32,945 nt of DNA from contig NZ_LIPP01000130.1 of the NCBI RefSeq assembly GCF_001418335.1, positions 1-32,945 of the forward strand, given 5' to 3'. Source of the stretch: Streptomyces aurantiacus (GTDB taxonomy: Bacteria > Actinomycetota > Actinomycetes > Streptomycetales > Streptomycetaceae). The position numbers and the translations under genes were made by a program. The notes below the pieces were generated by a model. That model searched no databases. It saw nothing but the letters and a program-made list of their open reading frames with translations, and was not told where the DNA came from. Within the stretch, counting starts at the first letter, position 1. Every line of letters starts with the position of its first letter. This document shows positions 25,009 to 32,653 of this stretch, one piece after another.

Positions 25009-26434
25009 GGGACTCTCCCAGGTACTGCTCGGCGTGGCCGGCGATCAGGTCGAGTACGGCGGATATGTCGTCCGTCGTGGTCTCGGGGTTGAGCAGGGTG
25101 AACTTGAGGAAGTGACGGCCGCCGACCTTCGTACCCGCGACCACCGCGTCACCGGAGGCGAACAGGGCCTTGCGGGCGTACAGGTTGGCGCGGTCGATCT
25201 CGGCCGGGTCGGTGACGGCGGCCGGAATGTAGCGGAAGACGAGGGTGGAGAGGGACGGCGCGACCACGACGTCGTAGCGCGGGTCGGCGGCCAGCAGCCG
25301 CCAGCCCTCCTCCGCGAGGTCGCAGACCTCGTCGAAGAGCCGGCCGACGCCGTCGGCGCCCATCACCCGCAGTGTCATCCACAGTTTGAGGGCGTCGAAA
25401 CGGCGGGTGGTCTGGAGGGACTTGTCGACCTGGTTGGGGATGCGCTCCTGCACCATGCGCTGCGGGTTGAGGTACTCCGCGTGGTAAGTGGCGTGGCGCA
25501 GGGTGGCCGCGTCGCGGACCAGGACGGCGGACGAACTCACCGGCTGGAAGAAGGACTTGTGGTAGTCCACGGTGACGGAGTCGGCGCGTTCGATGCCGTC
25601 GATGCGGTGCCGGTTCTTCAGGGACGCGAGCAGCCCGCAGCCGTACGCCGCGTCCACGTGGAGCCAGGCACCGAACTGCTCGCACAGCTCGGCGATCTCG
25701 GGCAGCGGGTCGATGGAGCCGAAGTCGGTGGTGCCCGCGGTGGCGACCACGGCCATCGGAACCAGGCCGTCGCGCCGGCAGCGCTCCAGCTCGTGGGCGA
25801 GGGCGACCGTCTGCATGCGCTTGTCGTGGCCGACGGGGACGGTGACCACGGAGTCCTGGCCGAGGCCGAGGAGTTTCGCCGACTTCTTGACGCTGAAGTG
25901 GCCGGCCTCGGAGGCGAAGATCCGCAGTTTGGCGTGCGAGTCGCTTTTCGCCTCCTCGCGGGCGAGCAGGAGCGCCTGGAGGTTGGACTGCGAGCCGCCG
26001 GAGGTGAACACGCCGTCGGCGGCGGGCCCGAGCCCGAGGCGTTCGTTGGTCCAGTCGATGAGCTTGCGCTCGATGAGGGTGCCGCCGGCCGACTGGTCCC
26101 AGGTGTCGAGGGAGGAGTTGACGGCGGAGAGGACCGCCTCACCGACCACGGCGGGTATGACCACCGGGCAGTTGAGGTGGGCGAGGTAGCGGGGGTGGTG
26201 GAAGTAGACCGCGTCCCGGAGGTAGACGTCCTCCAGTTCGTCGAGCACCGCGGTGGTGTCGCGCAGCGGCTTGTCGAGGTCGATCCGCGCGATGCGGGGC
26301 GCGAGGGTGTCGACGGTGATGCCCGTGAAGGGGCGGTCGGTGGTGGCGAGTTTGGCCGCCACCCGCTCTATTCCTTCGGTCACGGAGCGGCGGTACCGCT
26401 CCGCGGTCGTGTCGTTGAGCAGGTGCGAGCGCAT
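24992..26434 (-). CDS. desA: PLP-dependent lysine decarboxylase DesA
   Basis: The 480-aa group II decarboxylase removes CO2 from lysine to give cadaverine, the first step to desferrioxamines. The PLP site has His179 in [11 protein letters not shown], Asp261 in HVDAAYG and the Schiff-base Lys293 in [17 protein letters not shown]. The [10 protein letters not shown] segment (146-155) binds the cofactor phosphate. Length suits siderophore-linked decarboxylases of the DDC/RhbB type. GGAGGA lies 6 bases before the ATG. It opens desABCD, and an iron box lies 65-87 bases upstream of the start codon, placing the operon under DmdR-type iron control. Confidence 0.95.
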   Translation of the reverse strand: MRSHLLNDTTAERYRRSVTEGIERVAAKLATTDRPFTGITVDTLAPRIARIDLDKPLRDTTAVLDELEDVYLRDAVYFHHPRYLAHLNCPVVIPAVVGEAVLSAVNSSLDTWDQSAGGTLIERKLIDWTNERLGLGPAADGVFTSGGSQSNLQALLLAREEAKSDSHAKLRIFASEAGHFSVKKSAKLLGLGQDSVVTVPVGHDKRMQTVALAHELERCRRDGLVPMAVVATAGTTDFGSIDPLPEIAELCEQFGAWLHVDAAYGCGLLASLKNRHRIDGIERADSVTVDYHKSFFQPVSSSAVLVRDAATLRHATYHAEYLNPQRMVQERIPNQVDKSLQTTRRFDALKLWMTLRVMGADGVGRLFDEVCDLAEEGWRLLAADPRYDVVVAPSLSTLVFRYIPAAVTDPAEIDRANLYARKALFASGDAVVAGTKVGGRHFLKFTLLNPETTTDDISAVLDLIAGHAEQYLGESLDRAS

Positions 26435-26498
26435 GGGGGGTCCTCCGGGGGCGGGAGAGGTACGGGCGCAGCGGAGTTGAAGTGGGGGGCTGCGTTCA

Positions 26499-26521
26499 AC
26501 TTAGGTTAGCCTAACCTAAGT
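26499..26521. promoter_or_regulatory. Iron box (DmdR/DtxR-type operator) of desABCD
   Basis: The core ttaggttagcctaacctaa is palindromic about one central base, and the symmetry extends to 23 bases. It fits the Streptomyces iron-box consensus TTAGGTTAGGCTCACCTAA at nearly every base. Ferrous DmdR1 binding there would block the desA promoter. Confidence 0.93.
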
Positions 26522-26574
26522 CCCTGTGTGGGCCCACTGGTGGGTTGTGTGCGGCTCGGTGAGGGCTGATCGGT

Positions 26575-26615
26575 GGGGGCGGGGTCGCGCAGTTCCCCGC
26601 CGCCCCTCTCACGGG
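26575..26615. repeat. Dispersed intergenic repeat, copy 5
   Basis: tcgcgcagttccccgccgcc differs from the core of the other copies by an extra C. It lies directly downstream of the desE stop and upstream of the desA iron box. Confidence 0.7.
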
Positions 26616-26631
26616 TAGCCCCTCAGGGCCC

Positions 26632-27678
26632 TCAGGCGACCTTCTTGGCCTTCTCGATGGCCTCGGCGAGGTTGTTGAGCATGGGGGTGCACTTGTCGTA
26701 GGAGAGGATCGGCTCAGGGGTGCGGCCGATGACCTGGCCGGCCTTGACCGCGGGCAGCTTCTTCCAGGTCGCCTCGGTGATGTCGGCGGGCTGGATGGTC
26801 GCGGTGCGGTCGTCCATGATGATGAGGTCGGCCGGGTACTTGTCGACGTTCTCCCAGCTCAGGTTCTCGAACCAACCGCCGCTGGCCTTCAGGACCTTGG
26901 CCGGCGGTTCGACGAGGTTCACGCCGAGGGCCTTGAAGTACTCCAGGTCGATGGAGAGGTTCGAGCCGGACACGTAGAAGATGTCCTGGCTGGCGGAACC
27001 GGCGAGGACCTTGATCTCCGGGCGGGCCTTGGCGGCGGCGCGCAGGCGTTCGGCGGCGGTCTCGAAGTCCTTCTTCGCCTGGACGGTCTTGGCGGCCTGC
27101 ACGTCCGCGCCGAGCGACTCGGCGAGCGCGAGCATGCGCTCCAGGGGCTTGGGCAGCTGACGGTCGTAGACGGAGATGCCCGCGCTCGGGGCGAGCTTGA
27201 GGATCTTGTCCTTGGACTCCTCCGGGACGTACCAGAGGGTGCCCGCGTCGTCGAACATCGTGGAGAGCAGCACGTCCGGGGCCAGCGCGGCGTACTTCTC
27301 GATGTTGAACTGGCCCCACTCGTTGCCGAGGATCGTCAGCTTGCTGATGTCCATGTCGCCGGCCTGGACGTCGGCCTTGCCGTCCTTGGTCTTCGTCGGG
27401 CCGAAGACACCCTTGACCTCGATGCCGTAGTCGAAGAGGGCGGCGGCGACACCGGTGAACGCGACGATGTTCGCCGGGACCTTGTCCGTCTTCGCCGTCG
27501 TGCCGCGGTCGTCCTTGAAGCTCCAGGGGCCGGACTTGGCGCTTTCCGACGCGTCGGCCGAGCCACCGCTTTTCGGGTCGTCGTCACCGCAGGCGGCCAG
27601 GACGGCACCGAGGCCGAGGGCGCCGCCGGCGGCGAGGATGCCGCGGCGGGTGAGGTGGGTGGCACGGGCGTTGTGCAT
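26632..27678 (-). CDS. desE: Ferric-siderophore-binding lipoprotein DesE
   Basis: The 348-aa protein is a FecB/BtuF-type (cluster A) binding protein for ferrioxamine uptake. A twin-arginine-like leader LTRRGILAAGG leads into lipobox A-V-L-A-A-C with Cys30 lipidated, so it is anchored outside the membrane. The body has two lobes joined by a long helix, with NIVAFTGVAAALFDYGIEVK and LEYFKALGVNLVEPP segments. ATG 27678 starts the leader; a TTG at 27720 would add 14 residues but would extend towards the iron box. It precedes desA on the same strand but has its own iron box. Permease and ATPase genes are not in the window. The reductase-like desF that I recall between desE and desA in S. coelicolor is absent here. 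Confidence 0.9.
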   Translation of the reverse strand: MHNARATHLTRRGILAAGGALGLGAVLAACGDDDPKSGGSADASESAKSGPWSFKDDRGTTAKTDKVPANIVAFTGVAAALFDYGIEVKGVFGPTKTKDGKADVQAGDMDISKLTILGNEWGQFNIEKYAALAPDVLLSTMFDDAGTLWYVPEESKDKILKLAPSAGISVYDRQLPKPLERMLALAESLGADVQAAKTVQAKKDFETAAERLRAAAKARPEIKVLAGSASQDIFYVSGSNLSIDLEYFKALGVNLVEPPAKVLKASGGWFENLSWENVDKYPADLIIMDDRTATIQPADITEATWKKLPAVKAGQVIGRTPEPILSYDKCTPMLNNLAEAIEKAKKVA

Positions 27679-27729
27679 GGCGTGGCTGCTTTCGAACGGG
27701 GCGGAGGGCCCACCGGACAAGTGCGAAGG

Positions 27730-27748
27730 TAGGTTAGCCTAACCTCAC
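27730..27748. promoter_or_regulatory. Iron box of desE
   Basis: taggttagcctaacctcac has a 15-base palindromic core (27731-27745) that matches the desA iron box. It lies 53 bases upstream of the desE ATG. Confidence 0.9.
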
Positions 27749-27812
27749 TACCTGTCCAGGGGCCGGGTGCCACCTGCCGAAACGCCGGGGCCGGACGGTT
27801 TGGCTTCGGCGG

Positions 27813-28703
27813 CTACGCGTCCGCGAACAACTCGTCCGTGCTGGTGGCCGTGACCGCCCGGTCGAACCAGGTGCTGAGGGTTTCCAGGTCGGTGCAGTCG
27901 GTGATGCGCTCGCGGGCGGCTTCGGGGATGTCGATGCCGCGGAGGGTGAGGAGGCGGAGGATGTCTTCGGCCCGGCCCTGGGTTTGGCCCAGGGTCTGTC
28001 CCTTGATGATGCTTTCCTCGACGATGGTGCCCCTGCCGGGGAAGCGGCTGGTGTACGTCTCCATCAGGTTCCTCCAGATTGCGCGCGTCCGGGGGTTGCC
28101 CAGACCGATCTCGGTGTATTCCGCCCAGCCCTTCGCGGCCTCGCCACCCGTGTCGACGAGCGCTGTCGCCAGTGCGTCCAGTATCGCAGGGAGGGCCGGG
28201 TCCTTGGCGTGAGTGAGTGCGGAGAAGACGGAGAGAGGGAGATCCCGTGCCGCCTCTTCCGGGTCGATGATCGCCGGAAGGTTGTCGGGCCCCAGGACCA
28301 GGGGGAAGACGGCGATGCTGGTGTGGATGGGCGGTCCGATGCGGATGGGTTCGGCCGCCCAGGCCGCGGTGGACTTGTCCTGGCAGACGACGAGGAGGAC
28401 CGGGGGCAGTTCGTACTTGGCGTAGAGGTGTGCCAGGTAGTACGTCCAGCTGTTGAGCTTGTCCGGGTCCCGTCGGCCCTGCATCTCGACGGCGAGCAGG
28501 TAGCTCTCGCCGCCCGCCGTGTCGATCCGTAGCAGGGTGTCCACGCGGCGTTCGAGCGGCCTGATCTCGGTGAGATCGGTGTCCAGGAGCTGGAATGCCA
28601 TGGGTTCGGGGAGAGCGATGCCGGCCTTGGGGAGGGCTCGGGCGAACAGCCCGGGGTCCTCCCTGAAGATCTGATGCATCGCCTCATGTGCTGAGCTGAC
28701 CAT
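27813..28703 (-). CDS. Rpn/YhgA-type PD-(D/E)XK nuclease-family protein
   Basis: The 296-aa protein belongs to the large group of putative transposase/Rpn-like proteins with a PD-(D/E)XK fold. The core is RRVDTLLRI (Asp55) and YLLAVEMQGRRD (Glu73 and Gln75), an E-x-Q form of the motif typical of this family. A C-terminal helical region with LGQTQGRAEDILRLLTLRGI follows and resembles the tails of these proteins. In E. coli Rpn proteins are DNA endonucleases that promote RecA-independent recombination; here activity is untested. The ribosome site is poor. It lies immediately right of the siderophore genes, 65 bases from the desE iron box, and begins the variable right part of the window. Confidence 0.8.
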   Translation of the reverse strand: MVSSAHEAMHQIFREDPGLFARALPKAGIALPEPMAFQLLDTDLTEIRPLERRVDTLLRIDTAGGESYLLAVEMQGRRDPDKLNSWTYYLAHLYAKYELPPVLLVVCQDKSTAAWAAEPIRIGPPIHTSIAVFPLVLGPDNLPAIIDPEEAARDLPLSVFSALTHAKDPALPAILDALATALVDTGGEAAKGWAEYTEIGLGNPRTRAIWRNLMETYTSRFPGRGTIVEESIIKGQTLGQTQGRAEDILRLLTLRGIDIPEAARERITDCTDLETLSTWFDRAVTATSTDELFADA

Positions 28704-28755
28704 GTGGTGGAACGTAATGAACTGCGTCGATCACGGAGGGGCGAACGGCATGCGT

Positions 28756-28950
28756 TCAGTCGTACGAGTGACCTTGCCTCTGGCCTATGCCGGATATCAG
28801 TGCCGCGAGCTGGGGTGTGCCGGTGGTGAGGATGGTTTCGGGTTCGTCGCTTTCGCGGAGGAGGATTGTTCCGGGGGAGGGGGTGGCGAGGTAGACGCAG
28901 GAGGAGGCCGACTCGCTGTACGTGGACTTCTGCCAGTGAGGGGTGGTCAC
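28756..28950 (-). CDS. DUF397 small protein
   Basis: The 64-aa protein has the DUF397 pattern: W-x-K-S-T-Y-S at residues 6-12, a Cys in SSCVYLA, an RESDEPET-like loop and a final LAALISGI helix. These proteins are encoded next to Scr1-type helix-turn-helix regulators and are thought to be their partners or antagonists, as in BldB/WhiJ/AbaA-type systems in Streptomyces. GAGGAG lies 4 bases before GTG 28950. It follows the truncated regulator by 11 bases. Confidence 0.88.
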   Translation of the reverse strand: MTTPHWQKSTYSESASSCVYLATPSPGTILLRESDEPETILTTGTPQLAALISGIGQRQGHSYD

Positions 28951-28961
28951 GGTGCTCCTCG

Positions 28962-29690
28962 TCAGATGCTCTTGGTGATGGTTGCGATGAGGTCATGGGA
29001 GGCGGCGGGCTGCAGGGCGGTCTGCTCCATGCGGTCCAGGACGAGCCGGTACGTCTCCAATTTCCCCACGGCGTCGATCAGTTCGCTGCCGTGGCTGGTG
29101 TCCAGCTGGGTGGTGTCCAGGGCGGTCACCGGTCCGTAGGCGTAGTCGAGGCCCTGTCCGGCGGTCGGGAACGAGGTGCCGTCGAAGGGGATGACGCGCA
29201 AGGTGATGTTCGGTTGTCCGCCGACCTCGACGAGATGGCGGAGCTGGGCCCGGGCCACCTCCCGGCCACCGAACTGCATGCGCAGAGCCGCTTCGTGGAT
29301 GATCGCGGTGTACGGCACCGGGTTGTCGCGGAACAGGACGGCCTGGCGTTTGACGCGGTAGGAGACGTAGTGCTCGATCTCGTGGGGGCGTAGGGCCGGG
29401 ATGAGTTCACGGAAGAGTGCGCGGGCGTGATCGGGTGTCTGGAGCAGGCCGGGGATGTTGATGACCTGGGCCACGCGCAGGGCGGTGGCGTGGTGTTCCA
29501 TCTCGGCCAGGTCCAGGAGAGGGGACGGCAGTACGTTCCGGTACTCCTCCCACCAGCCGCGCGTGCGGTCGGTCGCCATGTCCGCGAGGGCGTCGATGAG
29601 CGGCTCGTCCCCGCAGCCGTAGATGTGGGCGAGCGTGCGTACGCGCTCCCCGCTCACCCCGAAGCGGTTGGCCTCCGAACTCGTCACCAA
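28962..29690 (-). pseudogene. Scr1/DUF5753-type regulator lacking its N-terminal helix-turn-helix
   Basis: The frame contains the complete DUF5753 effector-like domain, from VSGERVRTLAHIYGCGDEP onward through VINIPGLLQTPDHARALF to LQPAASHDLI. Intact members carry an about 45-50 residue Xre-type helix-turn-helix before this point. Here the recognisable sequence starts at FGVSGERV and the codons before it are the antisense of the neighbouring ATP-binding gene. TTG 29690 or GTG 29687 could start translation, but the product would have no DNA-binding domain. A deletion that joined this gene to the divergent ATP-binding gene is the simplest explanation. The DUF397 gene downstream is intact. Confidence 0.75.
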
Positions 29691-29997
29691 CGCTTACCGC
29701 CACTCCGCCGGTCCCGCCGCCCTCCGACTCCGCGGCCTGGGTGGTGGTCGGCTGCGGATGAGTGTGTGGGATGCCAACCCGCACATCCCGCCGCCGTTCG
29801 ACAAGCGCTCAGGGCCCTCGCGTCCAGCACCTGTGCCGCTGGAGGCCGATGGTGGGCGTGGATTGTTCCTCGTATGCCAGTTCGCGTACGCGTGGGGTGG
29901 GTATCCGCTCGGGGACGATCTCTTCGGGGTGAACGGGAAGCTGCTGTGGTGCGAGCTGGGGGCGCCGACGGCCGACGCCCGACGGCTATTGCTGTGA
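29665..29997 (+). pseudogene. 5'-truncated ATP-binding (anti-sigma-like HATPase) gene
   Basis: The remaining 110 codons encode the last two-thirds of a histidine kinase-like ATPase of the RsbW/SpoIIAB anti-sigma type: N-box ELVTNAYRHS, G1-like DANPHIPP and G2-like GGRGLFLV, ending in the usual W-C-E. The N-terminal half (about 50 residues) is missing. A frame continues upstream to ATG 29623, but its first 14 codons are the antisense of the regulator gene. Divergent pairs of this kind next to DUF397 are widespread in Streptomyces, so loss of the shared promoter region and both 5' ends is inferred. Confidence 0.72.
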
Positions 29998-30012
29998 CCG
30001 GGATGGTTCACC

Positions 30013-30040
30013 GGGTTGCGGGTTGCGGGTTGCGGGTCGC
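30013..30040. repeat. 7-bp tandem repeat gggttgc
   Basis: Three exact copies of gggttgc and one variant (gggtcgc) follow each other just past the ATP-binding pseudogene and before the transposase gene. Confidence 0.7.
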
Positions 30041-30103
30041 GGTGGTGGGTGTGCGGTACCGGTTGGATGTGAGCCGACAGGCCGTCCGACAGGTGGGGGC
30101 GCG

Positions 30104-31225
30104 GTGGCAGAGCCCGTTCGAGTCCGCAGACTGACCGATCAGGAGGGACAGCGGCTGCAGCAGATCGTGCGCCGGGGCAGCACCAGTTCGGTGCGCTACC
30201 GGCGGGCGATGATGCTGCTCGCCTCGGCCGGCGGGAACCGCGTGCCGGGCATCGCCCAGCTCGTGCAGGCCGATGAGGACACGGTGCGCGACGTGATCCA
30301 CCGGTTCAATGAGATCGGCCTGGCCTGCCTGAACCCTCAGTGGGCGGGAGGCCGTCCCCGCCTGCTCAGCGATGACGAGGAGGACTTCGTCGTGGCGACG
30401 GCCACCACCCGCCCGGCCAAGCTCGACCAGCCCTTCACCCGCTGGTCGTTACGCAAACTCACCGCCTACCTGCGCCGCGTCCACGGCCGAGTGATCCGGA
30501 TCGGCCGCGAGGCCCTGCGCTGCCTGCTCGCCCGCCGCGGCATCACCTTCCAGCGGACCAAGACCTGGAAGGAGCCCACCGACCCCGAGCACGACGCCAA
30601 GCTGGACCGCATCGAGCACGTTCTGGAGCACTTCCCCGACCGGGTCTTCGCCTTCGACGAGTTCGGGCCGCTCGGCATCCGCCCCACCGGCGGGTCCTGC
30701 TGGGCCTAAATCGGCCGCCCGGACCGGATCCCGGCTACCTACCACCGCACCCACGGCGTCACCTACTTCCACGGCTGCTGTTCCATCGGCGACGACACCC
30801 TGTGGGGCGTCAACCGCCGTCACAAGGGCGCGGCGAACTCGCTGGCCGCGCTGAAGTCGATCCGAGCCGCCCGCCTCGACGGCGCCCCCGTCTACGTGAT
30901 CAGGGACAACCTGTCCGCGCACAAGGGCACCAAGATCCGCACCTGGGCACGGAAGAACCGGGTCGAGTTGTGCTTCACCCCGACCAACGCTTCCTGGGCC
31001 AACCCGATCGAGGCCCACTTCGGGCCGCTGCGACAGTTCACCCTGGCCAACTCCCACCACCCCAACCACACCGTCCAGACCCGGGCCCTGCACGCCTACC
31101 TGCACTGGCGCAACGCCAACGCGCGGCACCCTGATGTGCTGGCAGCCCAGCGCAAAGAGCGCGCCCGGATCCGCAGTGAGAAAGGCGTCCGCTGGGGCGG
31201 CCGCCCCTGTGCCGACGCTGCATGA
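30104..31225 (+). pseudogene. IS630-family transposase with an internal stop
   Basis: One frame spans the whole gene but TAA at 30707-30709 (after ...GGSCWA) interrupts it; reading continues in the same frame to TGA 31225. Intact relatives have two amino acids there, such as an E-Q or K-Q pair, so this looks like a point mutation. Before the stop are helix-turn-helix segments (TDQEGQRLQQIVRRG; DTVRDVIHRFNEIGLACL) and the first catalytic Asp in FAFDEFGP. After it are the second Asp in VIRDNLSAH and the Glu in SWANPIEAHFG. So all three DDE residues survive but on separate pieces. GTG 30104 is taken as start with aggtggggg upstream. I could not find clear terminal inverted repeats. Confidence 0.88.
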
Positions 31226-31259
31226 GCGGATCAGTGTCTCCGGCCCGCCGGGACGCGGC

Positions 31260-31733
31260 TCATCGTGCAGCGTCGGGTGTCCAGCGCAGGGTCATGTCGG
31301 GCAGGTTCTCCATGTTCCGGTGGCCGTCGTTGGTGTCGAGGACTGTGAAGCCGTGGAGCTCGTAGAACGCGCGGGCATCGGTGTTCTGCTGGAAGACGTG
31401 CAGGGACACCCCGTCAGGGCTGTGCCGTCTGACCTCGTCGAGCAGAAGCGTGCCGATGCCCTGGCGACGGACGTCCGGTCGCAGATAGAGGTGTTCGAGC
31501 ATGTCCCCCTCAAGGGCGGCATAGCCGAGGATCTCTCCGTCGCGCACCGCCACCCACGTCCGGCAGGACGTGAGCAGGACACCCCCAGCCCACCGGGCGA
31601 CCTGGTCGTGACTGCGCTTCTGCGGGGGCAGGTACGGCATCGTCGCCGCCCGAGAGGCCATGTGGATGTGCGCGATCACGGCCGCGTCTGCCACGTGCGC
31701 GAAACGAATCTCAAGCCTGCCAACGTCACTCAC
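31260..31733 (-). CDS. GNAT-family N-acetyltransferase
   Basis: The 157-aa protein has the GNAT acyl-CoA fold: strand 4 ILGYAALEGDMLEHLYLRPD, the pyrophosphate loop R-R-Q-G-I-G-T in motif A at about residues 89-95 (DVRRQGIGTLLLDEV), and the motif B region NTDARAFYELHGFTVL. It likely acetylates a small molecule or protein; the substrate is not evident. GTG 31733 is chosen although its ribosome site (taggttcccgcc) is weak. It converges on the broken transposase gene, and only 34 bases separate their ends. Confidence 0.85.
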   Translation of the reverse strand: MSDVGRLEIRFAHVADAAVIAHIHMASRAATMPYLPPQKRSHDQVARWAGGVLLTSCRTWVAVRDGEILGYAALEGDMLEHLYLRPDVRRQGIGTLLLDEVRRHSPDGVSLHVFQQNTDARAFYELHGFTVLDTNDGHRNMENLPDMTLRWTPDAAR

Positions 31734-31924
31734 GGCGGGAACCTACAGGCACCGGTGACGGTGCGGCACCTGTCGGTCAGTCGGGAGCGGAACGTTATGG
31801 GCGACGCTGTTTGATGACCTTGAACGGGCGGTAGGTCACGCTTCACAGAGTTTGAGAGCGGTAACCGGACGGTCCGCGCCCGAAATCCTGCGATACATCG
31901 CCGCGTATTGGGAGGGGGTTAGGC

Positions 31925-32653
31925 ATGGGTTGGGTTACACGATTCCTTCTCGTTTTTGTGGGGCTTGGTCTATTTTTCTCGGCCACTCTGTACGCACTAT
32001 GGGAATACGGAGTGTTCTTCATCGAGACCAAAGAGCGATCCAGCGATCGGCTCGCCTTGGCTCTTGGTATTCCCGCATTCATTTCTCTGGCCTGGACAAC
32101 TGCCGCGTCCCGGATGCGACGTCCCAGCGCGTCCACTCAGCCCAGTCCTTCAACGAGCCGACCTGTTCCCGTGGTTACGCTGCCTGCTACGCATGCGGCG
32201 AAGCTCTCCGCTCGATTCTTGGCCAATATCTTCGATGCACTGATTCCGATGACTCTTTTCTTTCCCGTAGCTGCCATGATCTTTCTTGTCTTCTATATTG
32301 GAAGCCGGCGCAAAGGTGTAAATTTCGAAGATTACGCGCCCTCTGGTGGGACATGGGTCACACTCGCATTTATTGCCGTCGGCATGATCTTGTCCTTGGT
32401 TTCTCTTGAACTCATCGTAGGCACGACACCCGGGAAGTATGTGCTGGGGATGAGAGTCGTCCGTCATGACGGACGACGCGTGACCTTCCCTGTGGCATTT
32501 TCTCGGGCACTTTACAAGTGGTCTTTTGCAACGCTCGGCATAATTACAATAATCGGCTACGTTGCCATAGTGCTGTATGCGATCGCCGACAGACAGAACA
32601 GGTTCGTGTGGGACAGAGCCGCGGACACGATGGTTGTTTCTGTGAGGCATTAA
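31925..32653 (+). CDS. RDD-family membrane protein
   Basis: The 242-aa protein has an extra N-terminal membrane hairpin (residues 5-27 and 43-61), a Pro/Ser linker, and a C-terminal RDD domain. The domain shows Arg97 and Asp104 in RFLANIFDAL, TPGKYVLGMRVV, and DRAADT with Asp230/Asp234, plus three or so hydrophobic helices. RDD proteins are thought to be transporters or membrane accessory proteins; the role here is unknown. GGAGG lies 9 bases before the ATG. The gene is clearly AT-richer than the surrounding genes and uses A/T-ending codons freely (for example ttt, att, aaa), suggesting foreign origin. Confidence 0.83.
   Translation: MGWVTRFLLVFVGLGLFFSATLYALWEYGVFFIETKERSSDRLALALGIPAFISLAWTTAASRMRRPSASTQPSPSTSRPVPVVTLPATHAAKLSARFLANIFDALIPMTLFFPVAAMIFLVFYIGSRRKGVNFEDYAPSGGTWVTLAFIAVGMILSLVSLELIVGTTPGKYVLGMRVVRHDGRRVTFPVAFSRALYKWSFATLGIITIIGYVAIVLYAIADRQNRFVWDRAADTMVVSVRH

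Noticed and set aside
24764..26509. 581-aa plus-strand frame opposite desA
   Set aside because: Antisense shadow; desA carries a complete PLP site on the minus strand.
30707..30709. Programmed frameshift in the IS630 transposase
   Set aside because: Both halves are in the same frame, so it is a nonsense change and not a frameshift.
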